64,000 bases of DNA from contig NZ_ADFP01000051.1 in NCBI RefSeq assembly GCF_000177335.1, positions 1-64,000 of the forward strand, given 5' to 3'. The position numbers were made by a program, and so were the translations under genes. The notes under the pieces were generated by a model that worked only from the letters and a program-made list of their open reading frames with translations, was not told the DNA's origin and did no database searches. Shown in pieces: positions 42,580 through 51,604 of the stretch (the stretch's first letter is position 1; each line of letters opens with the position of its first letter). The stretch comes from Pyramidobacter piscolens W5455. Lineage in GTDB: Bacteria; Synergistota; Synergistia; Synergistales; Dethiosulfovibrionaceae.

Positions 42580-43109
42580 CGTCCCCGCCTCGTTCCTTCC
42601 AAATGCAGCAGCAGATTTCCCCCGCCCAGAAGCCGGCGCTCCGTGATTCGCAGCGGCGCGTAGGGCAGACGCGCAAGCTTCGAGAGAACGCGCTCCGCGT
42701 CCTCGCGATCGGCGAGCAGAATCTCGATCCGGCAGAGCTCCCGATCCGCCGCGACGGCTTCCAGTTCCCCCGTCTCCGGCAAAGCGCCGGAGAGCGCCGC
42801 CAGGATCTCCAGCGCCGGCGTCGAGCTTTGCCCTTGCTCGATCATGGCCCTGAGCTGACTGTTATGCGCCTCAAGATCCCCGCACGCTTCGCTCAGACGC
42901 GCCGCGGCCGCCGCCGCTTCGCGCTCCGCGTCCCGGACCGCAGCGTACTGCAACTGCAGGCGCGGCCACAGCGTCAGCGCGCAGACGAAAAACTGCAGAA
43001 AACACAAAAACATCACGACGAACGCCCCGTATTCGCGCAGAAAACGCTTCCATCCCGGTTCGACGGGCTCGAAGTAAGACGCGGGCAGCAGGTTGAACTC
43101 AGTCTTCAT
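42576..43109 (-). CDS. pilN: PilN-like pilus assembly protein
   Basis: 177 aa. Begins with the PilN signature (MKTEFNLLPASY, cf. INLLP), which binds PilM in the cytoplasm, then a membrane helix (FVVMFLCFLQFFVCALTLW), a coiled coil and a periplasmic domain. Confidence 0.85.
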   Translation of the reverse strand: MKTEFNLLPASYFEPVEPGWKRFLREYGAFVVMFLCFLQFFVCALTLWPRLQLQYAAVRDAEREAAAAAARLSEACGDLEAHNSQLRAMIEQGQSSTPALEILAALSGALPETGELEAVAADRELCRIEILLADREDAERVLSKLARLPYAPLRITERRLLGGGNLLLHLEGTRRGR

Positions 43110-44019
43110 GGGCGAACCTCAGCAGCAAGCCGACGACGTCGTACCAACCGGAATCGGCCGGCGGCGCGAGAGCCGCCGGGCAAAGCCCGGCGAAATCGAT
43201 TTCCCGCGCCACCGCGCGCAGATCGCCGGGCGGAAGCGCAACCGGCGCGGACGCGTCCTTTGCGATATAAACCGGAGGCGCGGCCCCGCCGAAGTTTTCA
43301 GCGACGTATTCCAAGGTTCTGTTTATTTCCGCACAGATCTGCGAACTCCAGGCAAATTCTTCGGCCGGGAGGGCGACGCTGCGAAAGACCAGACCGTTTC
43401 CTTCGCACACGAACGCGCAGTGCAACGAATCTTCGCGTTTCGCGGCCAGCAGGAAGCGCTCTTCGGCAACGACGGAAGCGAAAGCGCGCGTCGAGGCGAC
43501 GATCTGCGGTTCAGCGGCGAAGACGCGGGCCCGCGGAGCGCGCAGACTTTCGAGAAACGGCAAAATCTGCGCCTTCGCACAGGCCGTTCCCACAAGGTTC
43601 AACCGGCCGCCGCGCGGCGGGGCGGCGACCTCGCAGAGATCGAACAGCGCTTCGCCGAAGTCGAACGGGAAATAATCGGAAAAACACCACGTCATGGAAG
43701 CGCGCGCCTCTTCCAGATCGGCCGCCGGCAGGGAAAACAGCCGAAAGAGGCAGTCGGCCGACGGGATTCCCACGGCAAAAGGGAGCTTGCCCCAGCGGAA
43801 CGCCAGTTTCTTGCGCAAAAACGCGCCCAGAGCCGCTCCGTTCGCCAGACGCCCGTGGCTGACCAACCCGTCGGGAAGAGGAATTTTATCGGCGTTGACG
43901 AGCCGCGCCCGTCCGCCTTCCCGCAAAAGTTCGGCGTAGCACGCGCAGCGCCAGCGCCGCCCCTGAACGGCGCTCAGTTCTCCGTTTCCACAGCATCGTC
44001 CCGCTCCTTCCCCGGGCAC
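43099..44019 (-). CDS. pilM: PilM-like actin-fold protein
   Basis: About 306 aa. A divergent PilM/FtsA-like ATPase that recruits PilN. Start uncertain: GTG 44019 has no SD, whereas the best SD-ATG (AAGGAGCGGGACG-ATG, about 44000) opens a different frame giving MLWKRRTERRSG, similar to known PilM N-termini. Either a noncanonical start is used or a 1-2 nt indel exists near 43985-44000. Confidence 0.75.
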   Translation of the reverse strand: MPGEGAGRCCGNGELSAVQGRRWRCACYAELLREGGRARLVNADKIPLPDGLVSHGRLANGAALGAFLRKKLAFRWGKLPFAVGIPSADCLFRLFSLPAADLEEARASMTWCFSDYFPFDFGEALFDLCEVAAPPRGGRLNLVGTACAKAQILPFLESLRAPRARVFAAEPQIVASTRAFASVVAEERFLLAAKREDSLHCAFVCEGNGLVFRSVALPAEEFAWSSQICAEINRTLEYVAENFGGAAPPVYIAKDASAPVALPPGDLRAVAREIDFAGLCPAALAPPADSGWYDVVGLLLRFAHED

Positions 44020-44025
44020 ACCGCT

Positions 44026-44373
44026 TCAGCGAATCCGCCTGGATAGTTTGGCTTCGCGCGTTTCTCCCCGCTCCGCCCAAGTCACCAGGACCGTACAGAC
44101 CGTCCCTTCCGCCGAAGGCGACACGTCGACAGAAACGTCAAACGAAGCGATGCCGCCGGAAAAATTCTCCAACAGCTTCTCCTGCGAAGGCACCTTCCCC
44201 CACGCCTCCACCTCCTCGAGGCACGAGAGCGCCCCCCGCCAAGCTTCCTGACGGCGGCGAAGCTCAACGGCGGCGTGCAGATTTTCCGTAAAGGCGGAAG
44301 CCAGCAGCGGCAGAAAAACAGCCGCGAGCGCCGCGGCGATCAGGCACTCGACCAGCAGAAACCCCTTTTTCAT
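44026..44373 (-). CDS. Type IV prepilin-like minor pilin
   Basis: 115 aa. Prepilin cleavage/methylation site KKGFLLVECLIAAALAAVF: Gly before Phe, Glu at +5. A short C-terminal globular domain. Probably a PilV/PilE-type minor pilin. Start 44373 (MKKGF) with GAGGGGCG upstream. Confidence 0.85.
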   Translation of the reverse strand: MKKGFLLVECLIAAALAAVFLPLLASAFTENLHAAVELRRRQEAWRGALSCLEEVEAWGKVPSQEKLLENFSGGIASFDVSVDVSPSAEGTVCTVLVTWAERGETREAKLSRRIR

Positions 44374-44384
44374 CGCGCCCCTCG

Positions 44385-45608
44385 TCATGACAATGACCGC
44401 ACCGCCTGCAAAATCGGCAGAAAGATCGCCGCGACGACGATCGCGGCCGCCAGCCCGACTGCGATGATCAACAGCGGTTCGAGGACTGACGTCAGCCGCT
44501 TGATTCCCTCGTCGAGCGCCCTTTCATGCCATTCCGCGGCCCGCAGCAGCATTTCGTCCATTTTCCCGGTCTGTTCCCCCGCCGCGATCAACGTCGCCGT
44601 TACCGGCTGCAGCAGAGCCAGTTCCCGGGCCCGAGCCGCCAGACCGACTCCGCGGGAAGCAGCGTCGTGAAGCTCCATCAGCGTCCGGGCCATCGCGGCG
44701 TTGTGGGAAGTTTCCGCGCTGAGCTCGAGCGAACGCAGCAGCGGCACGCCGGATTTCAGCAGCAGCCCCAGACTGCGCAGCGAGCGTGCCAGCGCCGCCT
44801 TCGCCCGCAGCGCGCCGACGACGGGAACCTTCAGCCGCAGACGGTCGATCGCCAGACGCGCCCCGGGCACCCGACGCAGTCCCCAGATCGCGCCGGCGGC
44901 GGCAGACACACAGGCAAGCAGGAAAGACAGGATCAGCGGAAGATGTCCGCTCACGTAAAAAAGTTTGGCGGTCAGCGCCGGCATGGGAATTTTCAGGCGC
45001 GCGAAGATCCCGTGGAACTTCGGCAGAACGAAAACGAACATGACCAGAAGCACCGCAAGAGAGAAAAACAACACCAGCGCCGGATAGGCCAGCGCGGAAA
45101 GGATTTTGGAGCGCAGCCGTTCGCGGCGCTCGTACCGTTCCGCCACAAGCGTCAGCGATTCGGAAAGCCGCCCGGTCTCTTCGCCGACGGAGAGCATCAT
45201 CCGGTCGACCGGCTCGCAAAAACGGCCGTCTCGCATCGCCCGGCTCATGGATTGTCCGCCGTTGACTCCCCGGCACACCCGCCGGATCTTTTTGATCATC
45301 GGAACGCAGCGGCTCGTCTCCGCAAGCCGCTGCAGGGAAACGCTCAGCGGAATTCCCGCCGCGGTGAAGAGCGCCAGCTCCCGGAAAAACAACGCTTTCT
45401 GCAACAGCGGGACCGTGCCGATGGAACACAGTTTACGCCAGAGCGACGCCGCAGGCCGCGCCGCTTTTTCCGAAGCGCCGGCTTCGATCGCAAGCGGCAG
45501 CAGGCTCTGCCGGCGCAAAAGCCGCGCCGCTTCCCGCGCGTCCGCGCACTCGACCACGCCCGTTCGCAGCTCTCCGGCGGAAGACCGGGCCCGATAGGAA
45601 AATTTCAT
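44385..45608 (-). CDS. pilC: Pilus inner-membrane platform protein PilC
   Basis: 407 aa GspF/PilC family. Two T2SSF repeats, each with cytoplasmic helices and membrane segments (VLFFSLAVLLVMFVFVLP; a final IIAVGLAAAIVVAAIFLP). First repeat: FFRELALFTAAGIPLSVSLQ, EETGRLSESL; second: ARSLRSLGLLLKSGVPLLRSL, EQTGKMDEML. Confidence 0.93.
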   Translation of the reverse strand: MKFSYRARSSAGELRTGVVECADAREAARLLRRQSLLPLAIEAGASEKAARPAASLWRKLCSIGTVPLLQKALFFRELALFTAAGIPLSVSLQRLAETSRCVPMIKKIRRVCRGVNGGQSMSRAMRDGRFCEPVDRMMLSVGEETGRLSESLTLVAERYERRERLRSKILSALAYPALVLFFSLAVLLVMFVFVLPKFHGIFARLKIPMPALTAKLFYVSGHLPLILSFLLACVSAAAGAIWGLRRVPGARLAIDRLRLKVPVVGALRAKAALARSLRSLGLLLKSGVPLLRSLELSAETSHNAAMARTLMELHDAASRGVGLAARARELALLQPVTATLIAAGEQTGKMDEMLLRAAEWHERALDEGIKRLTSVLEPLLIIAVGLAAAIVVAAIFLPILQAVRSLS

Positions 45609-46690
45609 GACGGCATCGACCGCCCGTCCAAAAGACGCTTCATCTCTTCGCCGTCAAACGCGCCGGCAAGGGCGGCTTCCGGCGCGATGCGTTTCTGCTC
45701 GACGAGCTTCAGCAAAGACTGCTCCATCGTGTACATGCCGTCGCGCCGCGACGTTTGCAGTATCGTCTTCAGCTGCGCCGTGCGCGACTCGCGGATCGCG
45801 CTTCGAACCGCCGGCGTGGCGACGAGCATTTCCGTGGCCAGACAGCGGCCGCCCGCGCGCTGCGGAACCAGCCGCATCGCGCATACGCCCGCCAGCGAAA
45901 GCGCCGTCTGCGCGCGGACCTGCGCCTGCTGCGCCGCCGGAAAGGCGTCGATGATGCGTTCGACGGCCTGAGGCGCGTCCGGCGCGTGCAGCGTCGCCAG
46001 CACCAGATGGCCGGTTTCGGCGGCCGTAATGGCGGCGGAAATCGTCTCGCCGTCGCGCATTTCCCCGATTCCGATCACGTCGGGGTCCTGCCTCAAAGCA
46101 TCCCGCAGGCCGGCCGCGAAGCTCGGGCAATCGCGACCGATCTGACGCTGGTGAAGCAGCGCCCGTTTGCCCTCGTGCACGAACTCAATGGGATCTTCCA
46201 GCGTCACGATGTGGATGCGGCACGTCTCGTTGAGCCAGTCAACCAGAGAGGCCAGCGCCGTGCTCTTGCCGCTCCCGGACGGCCCGGTGAACAGCAAAAG
46301 GCCGTGGCCTTTCGCGCAGAGTCCTTTCAAAACTGCCGGCAAACCGCACTGTTCCGGCGCCGGGATTCGGGCGGGGATCAACCGGATCGCCGCCGCGGGC
46401 TGCCCCATGCTCCGGAAACAGCTGAGGCGGAATCGCCTCGGCGCGGAGGGAGCACCGAATTCATGCGCGGCGCTGACGCTTTTATTCAGTTCCCAGTCGT
46501 CCCATTCCGCCGCGGAGAGCATCCGCCTGATGGACGCCAGCAGCCATTCCCGGCCGACCACGGCGCGCCCGCCGTCCTCGAGCCGGCCGTCGACGCGGAA
46601 CAACGGCGCGCGGCCGCAGGAAAGATGAACGTCGCTGGCCCGGCGTTCCGCCGCTTCGTCAAACAAAGCCCACAGATCAGGTTCCGGCAT
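45605..46690 (-). CDS. pilT: Pilus retraction ATPase PilT
   Basis: 361 aa. Walker A GPSGSGKSTALASL, Asp box LEDPIEFVH, Walker B DPDVIGIGEMRDGET, His box LVLATLHA. N-terminal SDVHLSCGRAPLFRVDG is typical of PilT. Start 46690 chosen for GAGGTGA upstream; the open GTG further up overlaps the pilB stop. Confidence 0.9.
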   Translation of the reverse strand: MPEPDLWALFDEAAERRASDVHLSCGRAPLFRVDGRLEDGGRAVVGREWLLASIRRMLSAAEWDDWELNKSVSAAHEFGAPSAPRRFRLSCFRSMGQPAAAIRLIPARIPAPEQCGLPAVLKGLCAKGHGLLLFTGPSGSGKSTALASLVDWLNETCRIHIVTLEDPIEFVHEGKRALLHQRQIGRDCPSFAAGLRDALRQDPDVIGIGEMRDGETISAAITAAETGHLVLATLHAPDAPQAVERIIDAFPAAQQAQVRAQTALSLAGVCAMRLVPQRAGGRCLATEMLVATPAVRSAIRESRTAQLKTILQTSRRDGMYTMEQSLLKLVEQKRIAPEAALAGAFDGEEMKRLLDGRSMPS

Positions 46691-46695
46691 GGCAA

Positions 46696-48210
46696 TCACC
46701 TCACGTCGATGGCGCCGAAAACTTCTTCGTAACTCGTCACGCCGGCCAGCGCTTTGGCGATGCCGCCACGTTCCAGCGTCCTCATCCCTTTGCGGACGGC
46801 CGCCTTGCGCAGCGCGGAGACGCTTTCCTCGCGCGCGATCAGAGCGGAGATTTCTTCGTCGACGGCGAGGACCTCAAAGATCGCCGTCCGTCCCGCATAT
46901 CCCCGGCCGTCGCACCGCGGGCAGCCGACAGGCCGGTAAAACACGCTGCCGCGCGGAAGTTCCAGGCGCTCGCATTCGCGTTCGGGCAGAGCGTAGGGCT
47001 GCCGGCAATGAGGGCAGAGTTTGCGCACCAGGCGCTGAGCCATCACGCCGCGCAGCGCCGAAGCCACGAGGAAGGCGGGCGCGCCCATGTCGATCAGGCG
47101 CAGCGCCGCGCTGGCGGCGTCGTTGGTGTGCAGCGTGCTGAGGACGACATGACCGGTCAGCGCGGCGCGGACGGCGAGCAGCGCCGTTTCGCCGTCGCGG
47201 ATCTCTCCCAGCATGACGATGTCAGGATCCTGGCGCAGGATGGAACGCAGCGCCGCGGCGAAACTCAGCCCGCTGCGCTCGTTGACCTGCACCTGAGTGA
47301 CGCCGGGAATGTCGTATTCCACGGGATCCTCCACGGTCACGGCGTTGAACTCGGCGAGGTTCAGCCGCTCCAGCATGGCGTACAGCGTCGTGGTCTTGCC
47401 GCTGCCGGTGGGACCGGTGTTGAGGATGATGCCGTTGGGGATCTTCAGCAGATTCTTGATCCGCGCCAGCTCCGCGCCCTCGCATCCCAGCCCTTCGAGC
47501 CCGCGCAGCGCCCGCTCGCGGTCGAGAAGGCGCAGGACCGTTTTCTCGCCGCGGACGGAGGGAAGCGTGGAAATGCGGAAATCGACTTTGCGCCCGTCGA
47601 CGTCCCGTAAAATGCGGCCGTCCTGGGGAAGGCGGCTCTCGGCGATGTCCATTCCCGCCATGATCTTGACGCGCGCCGTCACGGCCCGGTGGATCGCCGC
47701 CGGGAAACGGACCGCGTCCACAAGCCGGCCGTCGATGCGAAAACGGACTCGCGACTCTTTTTCGCCCGGTTCGATGTGGATGTCGGAGGCACGTTCGCCG
47801 ATCGCCTGAGCGATCATGCTCTCCACGATCTGGGAAACCGGCGAAGCGTCGTCCAGCCGTTCCGGCGCCGCTTCGTCGTTCCTCTCGTCGTGCAGATAAT
47901 CCGCGGAGAGGCGGGCGATGCGTCCGGAGAATTGATAGGCGCGGCGGATCTCGGCCGCAAGATCGGGAACGGTCGAGGGGATCAGTTCCACCCGCCGGCG
48001 CGTCAGCGTCTGCAGTTCGTCGGCGCAGGGCAGACGCCGCGGCTCCTCCGCCATGACGCGCAGATGTCCGTCGGCAGCGATCGTCAGCGGCAGGACGCAA
48101 AGCCGCGCCGCCGTTTCGAACGAGATCAGCCGCAGCGCTTCCGGCGAAGGATGCAGTCTCGCCAGCGCCACGCGGGACGGCGGCAGAGCGCCGCTCTCGC
48201 TGAGCGTCAT
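46696..48210 (-). CDS. pilB: Pilus extension ATPase PilB
   Basis: 504 aa. N-terminal MshEN-like domain, N2 domain, Walker A GPTGSGKTTTLYAML, Asp box EDPVEYDIPGVTQ, Walker B QDPDIVMLGEIRDGETA, His box, and the tetracysteine zinc site CPHC ... CPRCDGRGY. Start 48210 has AAGGAG 9 nt upstream; ATGs at 48216/48219 are too close to it. Confidence 0.93.
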   Translation of the reverse strand: MTLSESGALPPSRVALARLHPSPEALRLISFETAARLCVLPLTIAADGHLRVMAEEPRRLPCADELQTLTRRRVELIPSTVPDLAAEIRRAYQFSGRIARLSADYLHDERNDEAAPERLDDASPVSQIVESMIAQAIGERASDIHIEPGEKESRVRFRIDGRLVDAVRFPAAIHRAVTARVKIMAGMDIAESRLPQDGRILRDVDGRKVDFRISTLPSVRGEKTVLRLLDRERALRGLEGLGCEGAELARIKNLLKIPNGIILNTGPTGSGKTTTLYAMLERLNLAEFNAVTVEDPVEYDIPGVTQVQVNERSGLSFAAALRSILRQDPDIVMLGEIRDGETALLAVRAALTGHVVLSTLHTNDAASAALRLIDMGAPAFLVASALRGVMAQRLVRKLCPHCRQPYALPERECERLELPRGSVFYRPVGCPRCDGRGYAGRTAIFEVLAVDEEISALIAREESVSALRKAAVRKGMRTLERGGIAKALAGVTSYEEVFGAIDVR

Positions 48211-48223
48211 CGGCATCATCTCC

Positions 48224-49831
48224 TTACCTGTAGAGCGTATAATAAATTCCCGACGACGGCGCCGGCAGAGCCGACGAGACGGGAACGGAGGCCGGCCCGT
48301 CCGCGCCGTTTTCCAGCACCACGACTTTGCCGTCCCGGACCGCCAGACCGGCCGCCTTGTCGGAGAGCGTTTCCGCAGCCGCGAGTTTGCCGGGCGTCAG
48401 ATCGACGACCTGCAAAACGCGGCGCTCCTCTTCCCGCCCCAGGATGTAGAGCAGCCCGTCATAGAAAAGCGCGCTGACGACGTCATGAAAACCTTTGAGC
48501 TCCAGCCACCAGCCCCAGCCGCCGCCGCGCCAGGGGGCCGCGCTCCAGCGCAGATCTTTCAGCCCCGCCGGCGCGGCCGCGACCAGAGTGTCCGCGCCGT
48601 TCTCGCCGACGAAAGCCAGCCACAGCCCGCGGGGCAAAACGCAGGGGATCGGCGCGAAACGGAAATTCAACTTATCGAAGAGCGTTATCTTTTCCAGATC
48701 GATGCGTTCGGAAAACCGAAAGCCTTCCGTCCGGCGCAGAAAAATCTGCACGCCGCCGCGGCTGTCGCAGAGCGCCACGCGCCGCAAACTTGCGGACGAA
48801 TCGTTCAGCCCCAGCGGCGGCAGGCAGAGTTCCGCGTTGCCGCCGCCCTCGCTCTGTCCCGTCAGTTTCCCGCTCAAAGCGTCGTAGCTCAGCAGCCGCC
48901 CCCGCGCGCCGACGCCGGAAGGCACCAGCAGAGACCATTTTCCGGCGAGGGGAAACGCCAGCGGCGCCGCCGCGGCATACCCGAGCGGCGAACGGCCGTC
49001 CTCGGCGCCGCCCCAGCAGAGACAGGCGCCGTTTTCCAGATCCTCGCGCCCCCAGAGAAAAGAAGGCGCGAGGGGATCGGTCACGTCGAGGCAGAAAAGG
49101 GCGCGGGCCCCCAGCCCCAAAGTGCCCCACAGCAAAATCCGTTCCCGCGAGGAAACGGTCACCCGCTCCGCCGTCAAACCGCCGGCCGCCAGCCAGGGCA
49201 GCTCCGTCAGGGACTTCGCCCGCACAAGGGCCTCCGCCCGCGTTCTCCAGCAGAGCTGAGGCGGCGCAAAAGCCCAGCGTTCTTTTCCCGTCACCGCGTC
49301 GAAGGCGCATATCAGCCCGTCGTCGGTCTGGACGTACAGAGAGTTTTCCGCGCCAACCATGGCGGCCGGAAACGGCGCGCCCGGCGTCGTCTCCCGAAGC
49401 CGCGCGCGCCATTCGTCCCAGAGCGCTTCATCGACGCCGAAGTAACTTCCCGCCGCGGGGTCGTACCCGCCAAGCGGACGCAACTCCCCCGCCGCCGGCC
49501 CGTCGCGCCCGCACGGCGCGATGAGTACCCGGCGCGGAAACTCGACGGACGACTCCCAGACGAGCCGTTCGGTTCCGGACGCGTCGCCGAAAAGACGCTT
49601 TTGTATCTTGCCCTCGTCGCCGCGGGGGCTTGGGCGTTCCCGCCGCAGCGGCACGTAACCGCCGCGGCGTCCGTTCTCCCGGAAAGGCAAAGGCGTCCCC
49701 GTCAGTTCCCATTCCGAATTCCGCGAGAAGCTGGAAAGTTCCCGCCGCTTTATCGGCAGCGCCGGCACTTCGGCCCGCAGAGTTTCCGCCGAGAACAACA
49801 ACAGGACTGCGAGAAATCCCACCCACATCAT
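48224..49831 (-). CDS. PilY1-like beta-propeller without vWA domain
   Basis: 535 aa with a signal peptide (MWVGFLAVLLLFSAETLRAE). The body reads as the PilY1 C-terminal quinoprotein-like propeller: SLYVQTDDGLICAFDAVTGKERW, then repeated beta blades and FLWGREDLEN. The N-terminal von Willebrand-type adhesin domain of classical PilY1 is absent. Probably a pilus tip/assembly factor. No clear Ca-binding loop was found. Overlaps the upstream gene. Confidence 0.75.
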   Translation of the reverse strand: MMWVGFLAVLLLFSAETLRAEVPALPIKRRELSSFSRNSEWELTGTPLPFRENGRRGGYVPLRRERPSPRGDEGKIQKRLFGDASGTERLVWESSVEFPRRVLIAPCGRDGPAAGELRPLGGYDPAAGSYFGVDEALWDEWRARLRETTPGAPFPAAMVGAENSLYVQTDDGLICAFDAVTGKERWAFAPPQLCWRTRAEALVRAKSLTELPWLAAGGLTAERVTVSSRERILLWGTLGLGARALFCLDVTDPLAPSFLWGREDLENGACLCWGGAEDGRSPLGYAAAAPLAFPLAGKWSLLVPSGVGARGRLLSYDALSGKLTGQSEGGGNAELCLPPLGLNDSSASLRRVALCDSRGGVQIFLRRTEGFRFSERIDLEKITLFDKLNFRFAPIPCVLPRGLWLAFVGENGADTLVAAAPAGLKDLRWSAAPWRGGGWGWWLELKGFHDVVSALFYDGLLYILGREEERRVLQVVDLTPGKLAAAETLSDKAAGLAVRDGKVVVLENGADGPASVPVSSALPAPSSGIYYTLYR

Positions 49832-50430
49832 CGTTCCACCAGGACAACCCGTTCGAGCGTCACGACATGAAGCGCGTCCGCCGCCGAACGCGGACGCGCC
49901 GTGACCACAACGCGCCAGGCGCCTTTTTGAAAAAGAGGGCGTTCCGCCTGCCCCATCTGAAGCTGCGCGTACGACTGGCGAAAAACCGGCGGCGGCCCGT
50001 CGTCCGCCCACAAACCGCCCACCGCGGGCGGATACGCGGAAACTCTTGCATTCGCATTCAAAGAGGGCGCAACGGTAAAAAGGCACCATTGAACGCGACT
50101 TTCCACCTCCGCGTCAGCCGTGGAGGACCGTCCGATTTCCGCCGGCACGGCGATCTCCAGTTGTTCCGGGCCGACCGCGGGCGAAATCGGCATCACCCCG
50201 TATCCTCCGCGCGGATTTCCCGGTTTACGCTGAAAAATCCACATCGTGGCGCGTTCAAGCGCGTCCCGCGCCGCCGTGTCGAGCTTCGGCTGCAGGATGG
50301 AATCGCCGGCGCCCCGCTGCACCCCGCGCCAGCGCGCGTACTCCAGAGTCAGCATTCCGATCAGGGCCGAGACGACGATCAGCAGGACCGCCAGAGCGCT
50401 GCCCCGCCGCTTCAAAATCCGAGCTTCCAT
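49828..50430 (-). CDS. PilX-like minor pilin assembly protein
   Basis: 200 aa. N-terminal RRGSALAVLLIVVSALIGML with hydrophobic helix as in PilX/GspK-type pseudopilins (the +5 Glu is missing, as in PilX/GspK). Followed by a beta-rich domain. Position between the PilW-like and PilY1-like genes supports this. Confidence 0.7.
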   Translation of the reverse strand: MEARILKRRGSALAVLLIVVSALIGMLTLEYARWRGVQRGAGDSILQPKLDTAARDALERATMWIFQRKPGNPRGGYGVMPISPAVGPEQLEIAVPAEIGRSSTADAEVESRVQWCLFTVAPSLNANARVSAYPPAVGGLWADDGPPPVFRQSYAQLQMGQAERPLFQKGAWRVVVTARPRSAADALHVVTLERVVLVER

Positions 50431-51239
50431 GTCCGCGAGGCCTCCAGCATCCTTTCTCCGGCGGCGAACTGCACTTTGACGCAGAGCAGACGCCTGTCTT
50501 CGTCAAAGCGAAACCCGAGCGCCTGCACGTCGCGAAACACCGGCTGTTCATGACTGCCGTCGTGATAATCGACATAGACCGTTCCATTTTTGACGAAGAC
50601 CGTCATCGCCAAAAGCCGGCAGACCGGAGTTCCCCACGGCACGGCAAGGGATTCCCGCGCCGTCACCGTCGGAGATTCGCCTGCCGCTTCGCGAACGATC
50701 CGCACTGGCACCTCCGTCCCCGGGAACAGAAGCCAGCTGACCGACAGCCTGGCGTCCGCCGTGTTCTCCTCCTTGACGGCGCCGGAGAACAGACTTTTCA
50801 CCGAAACGTTCGCTTCCGCCTGAAGCCTTTTCAGCAAGATGCTTCCCGTCGGCACGCAGGAAACGAGACGGAGCGTGTTCCCCCAGTCGGCGCCGGTGGA
50901 ACGGAAACTGTATCCGCCAACGGAGTCGCCGACGGAAACGCTTTTCTGCCAGAGCGACCAGGGCGGCATGGAGTTCAACGGCAACGGCGGCGAAAACAGA
51001 TCCGCCTGCCAACGCCCGGGCAGCCCGGCGCCGCAATGCTTCACCGGGGTTTCCAGAAAAGCGAAAACGCGTTCCGCGCTGCTCCAGCCGGGTTCCGAGA
51101 GATAATCCTCGCTGCGGTGGAAGGACTCGACGGCATTCTGCATGACGAAAAGAGCGCCGCCGCTCAGCAAAACAAAAAGAGGAAGCGCCGCCAGAACCTC
51201 GACAAGCGTCATTCCTCTTCTTCGTTTTCCGCTTCGCAT
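50412..51239 (-). CDS. PilW-like type IV prepilin
   Basis: 275 aa from ATG 51239 (GGAGGAAC 8 nt upstream). Prepilin signature RRRGMTLVEVLAALPLFVLLSG: Gly before the cleavage site and Glu at +5. Long C-terminal domain as in PilW minor pilins. First gene of the operon that runs to pilQ. Confidence 0.8.
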   Translation of the reverse strand: MRSGKRRRGMTLVEVLAALPLFVLLSGGALFVMQNAVESFHRSEDYLSEPGWSSAERVFAFLETPVKHCGAGLPGRWQADLFSPPLPLNSMPPWSLWQKSVSVGDSVGGYSFRSTGADWGNTLRLVSCVPTGSILLKRLQAEANVSVKSLFSGAVKEENTADARLSVSWLLFPGTEVPVRIVREAAGESPTVTARESLAVPWGTPVCRLLAMTVFVKNGTVYVDYHDGSHEQPVFRDVQALGFRFDEDRRLLCVKVQFAAGERMLEASRTWKLGF

Positions 51240-51442
51240 CGCGCCGTTCCTCCCGGAGTATAAATATATCTTCACTTGAAATGATAAACTAAATAAATTA
51301 ATCATATTCTATAAGAGGCAGACCGTTCTTATCAAGTGGATGCGCTTATATTTTTTACGAAAATACACGAAAAATACACTTTTTCCCCCTCGTTGAACAA
51401 AATACAACGAGTAAACTCTTTTGACCATTCGAGAAAATAAAA

Positions 51443-51476
51443 ATCGCTCCGCAGGATCGGGCGCCTGCGGAGCGAT
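51443..51476 (-). terminator. Terminator-like hairpin, orphan
   Basis: ATCGCTCCGCAGG pairs with CCTGCGGAGCGAT (13 bp, loop 8) and is followed on the minus strand by TTTTTATTTT. No minus-strand gene lies upstream of it in the window. Confidence 0.7.
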
Positions 51477-51486
51477 GAGAGCCCGA

Positions 51487-51524
51487 GTGCAAGTGGCATT
51501 TTCTCGGGACTTCCCGTATAATGA
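51487..51524 (+). promoter_or_regulatory. Promoter block of glycosyltransferase 51605
   Basis: GTGCAAG-TGGCAT (TGGCAT 51494-51499), 17-bp spacer, TATAAT (51517-51522). The block is nearly the same as the one at 53239-53278, including parts of the spacer. Confidence 0.65.
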
Positions 51525-51604
51525 TTGAACCTCACAGATCGTTGTGTCATTTTCATTCCCATGAAGGATTATTCCCATGGTTTGTTCGCAAAGGACAGTT
51601 CAGC

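Larger units (their letters stand above)
51240..51604. other. Divergent control region, pilus/glycan
   Basis: 365 bp between the pilus operon and the first glycosyltransferase. AT-rich near 51250-51420 (likely pil promoter), then a hairpin (51443-51476) and a + strand promoter block (51487-51524). No gene seen. Confidence 0.6.

Noticed and set aside
40784-43862. Several long + strand frames opposite the pilus operon
   Set aside because: GC-rich antisense frames, Arg/Pro rich, with no motifs; the minus-strand pil genes have clear domains and coupled starts.
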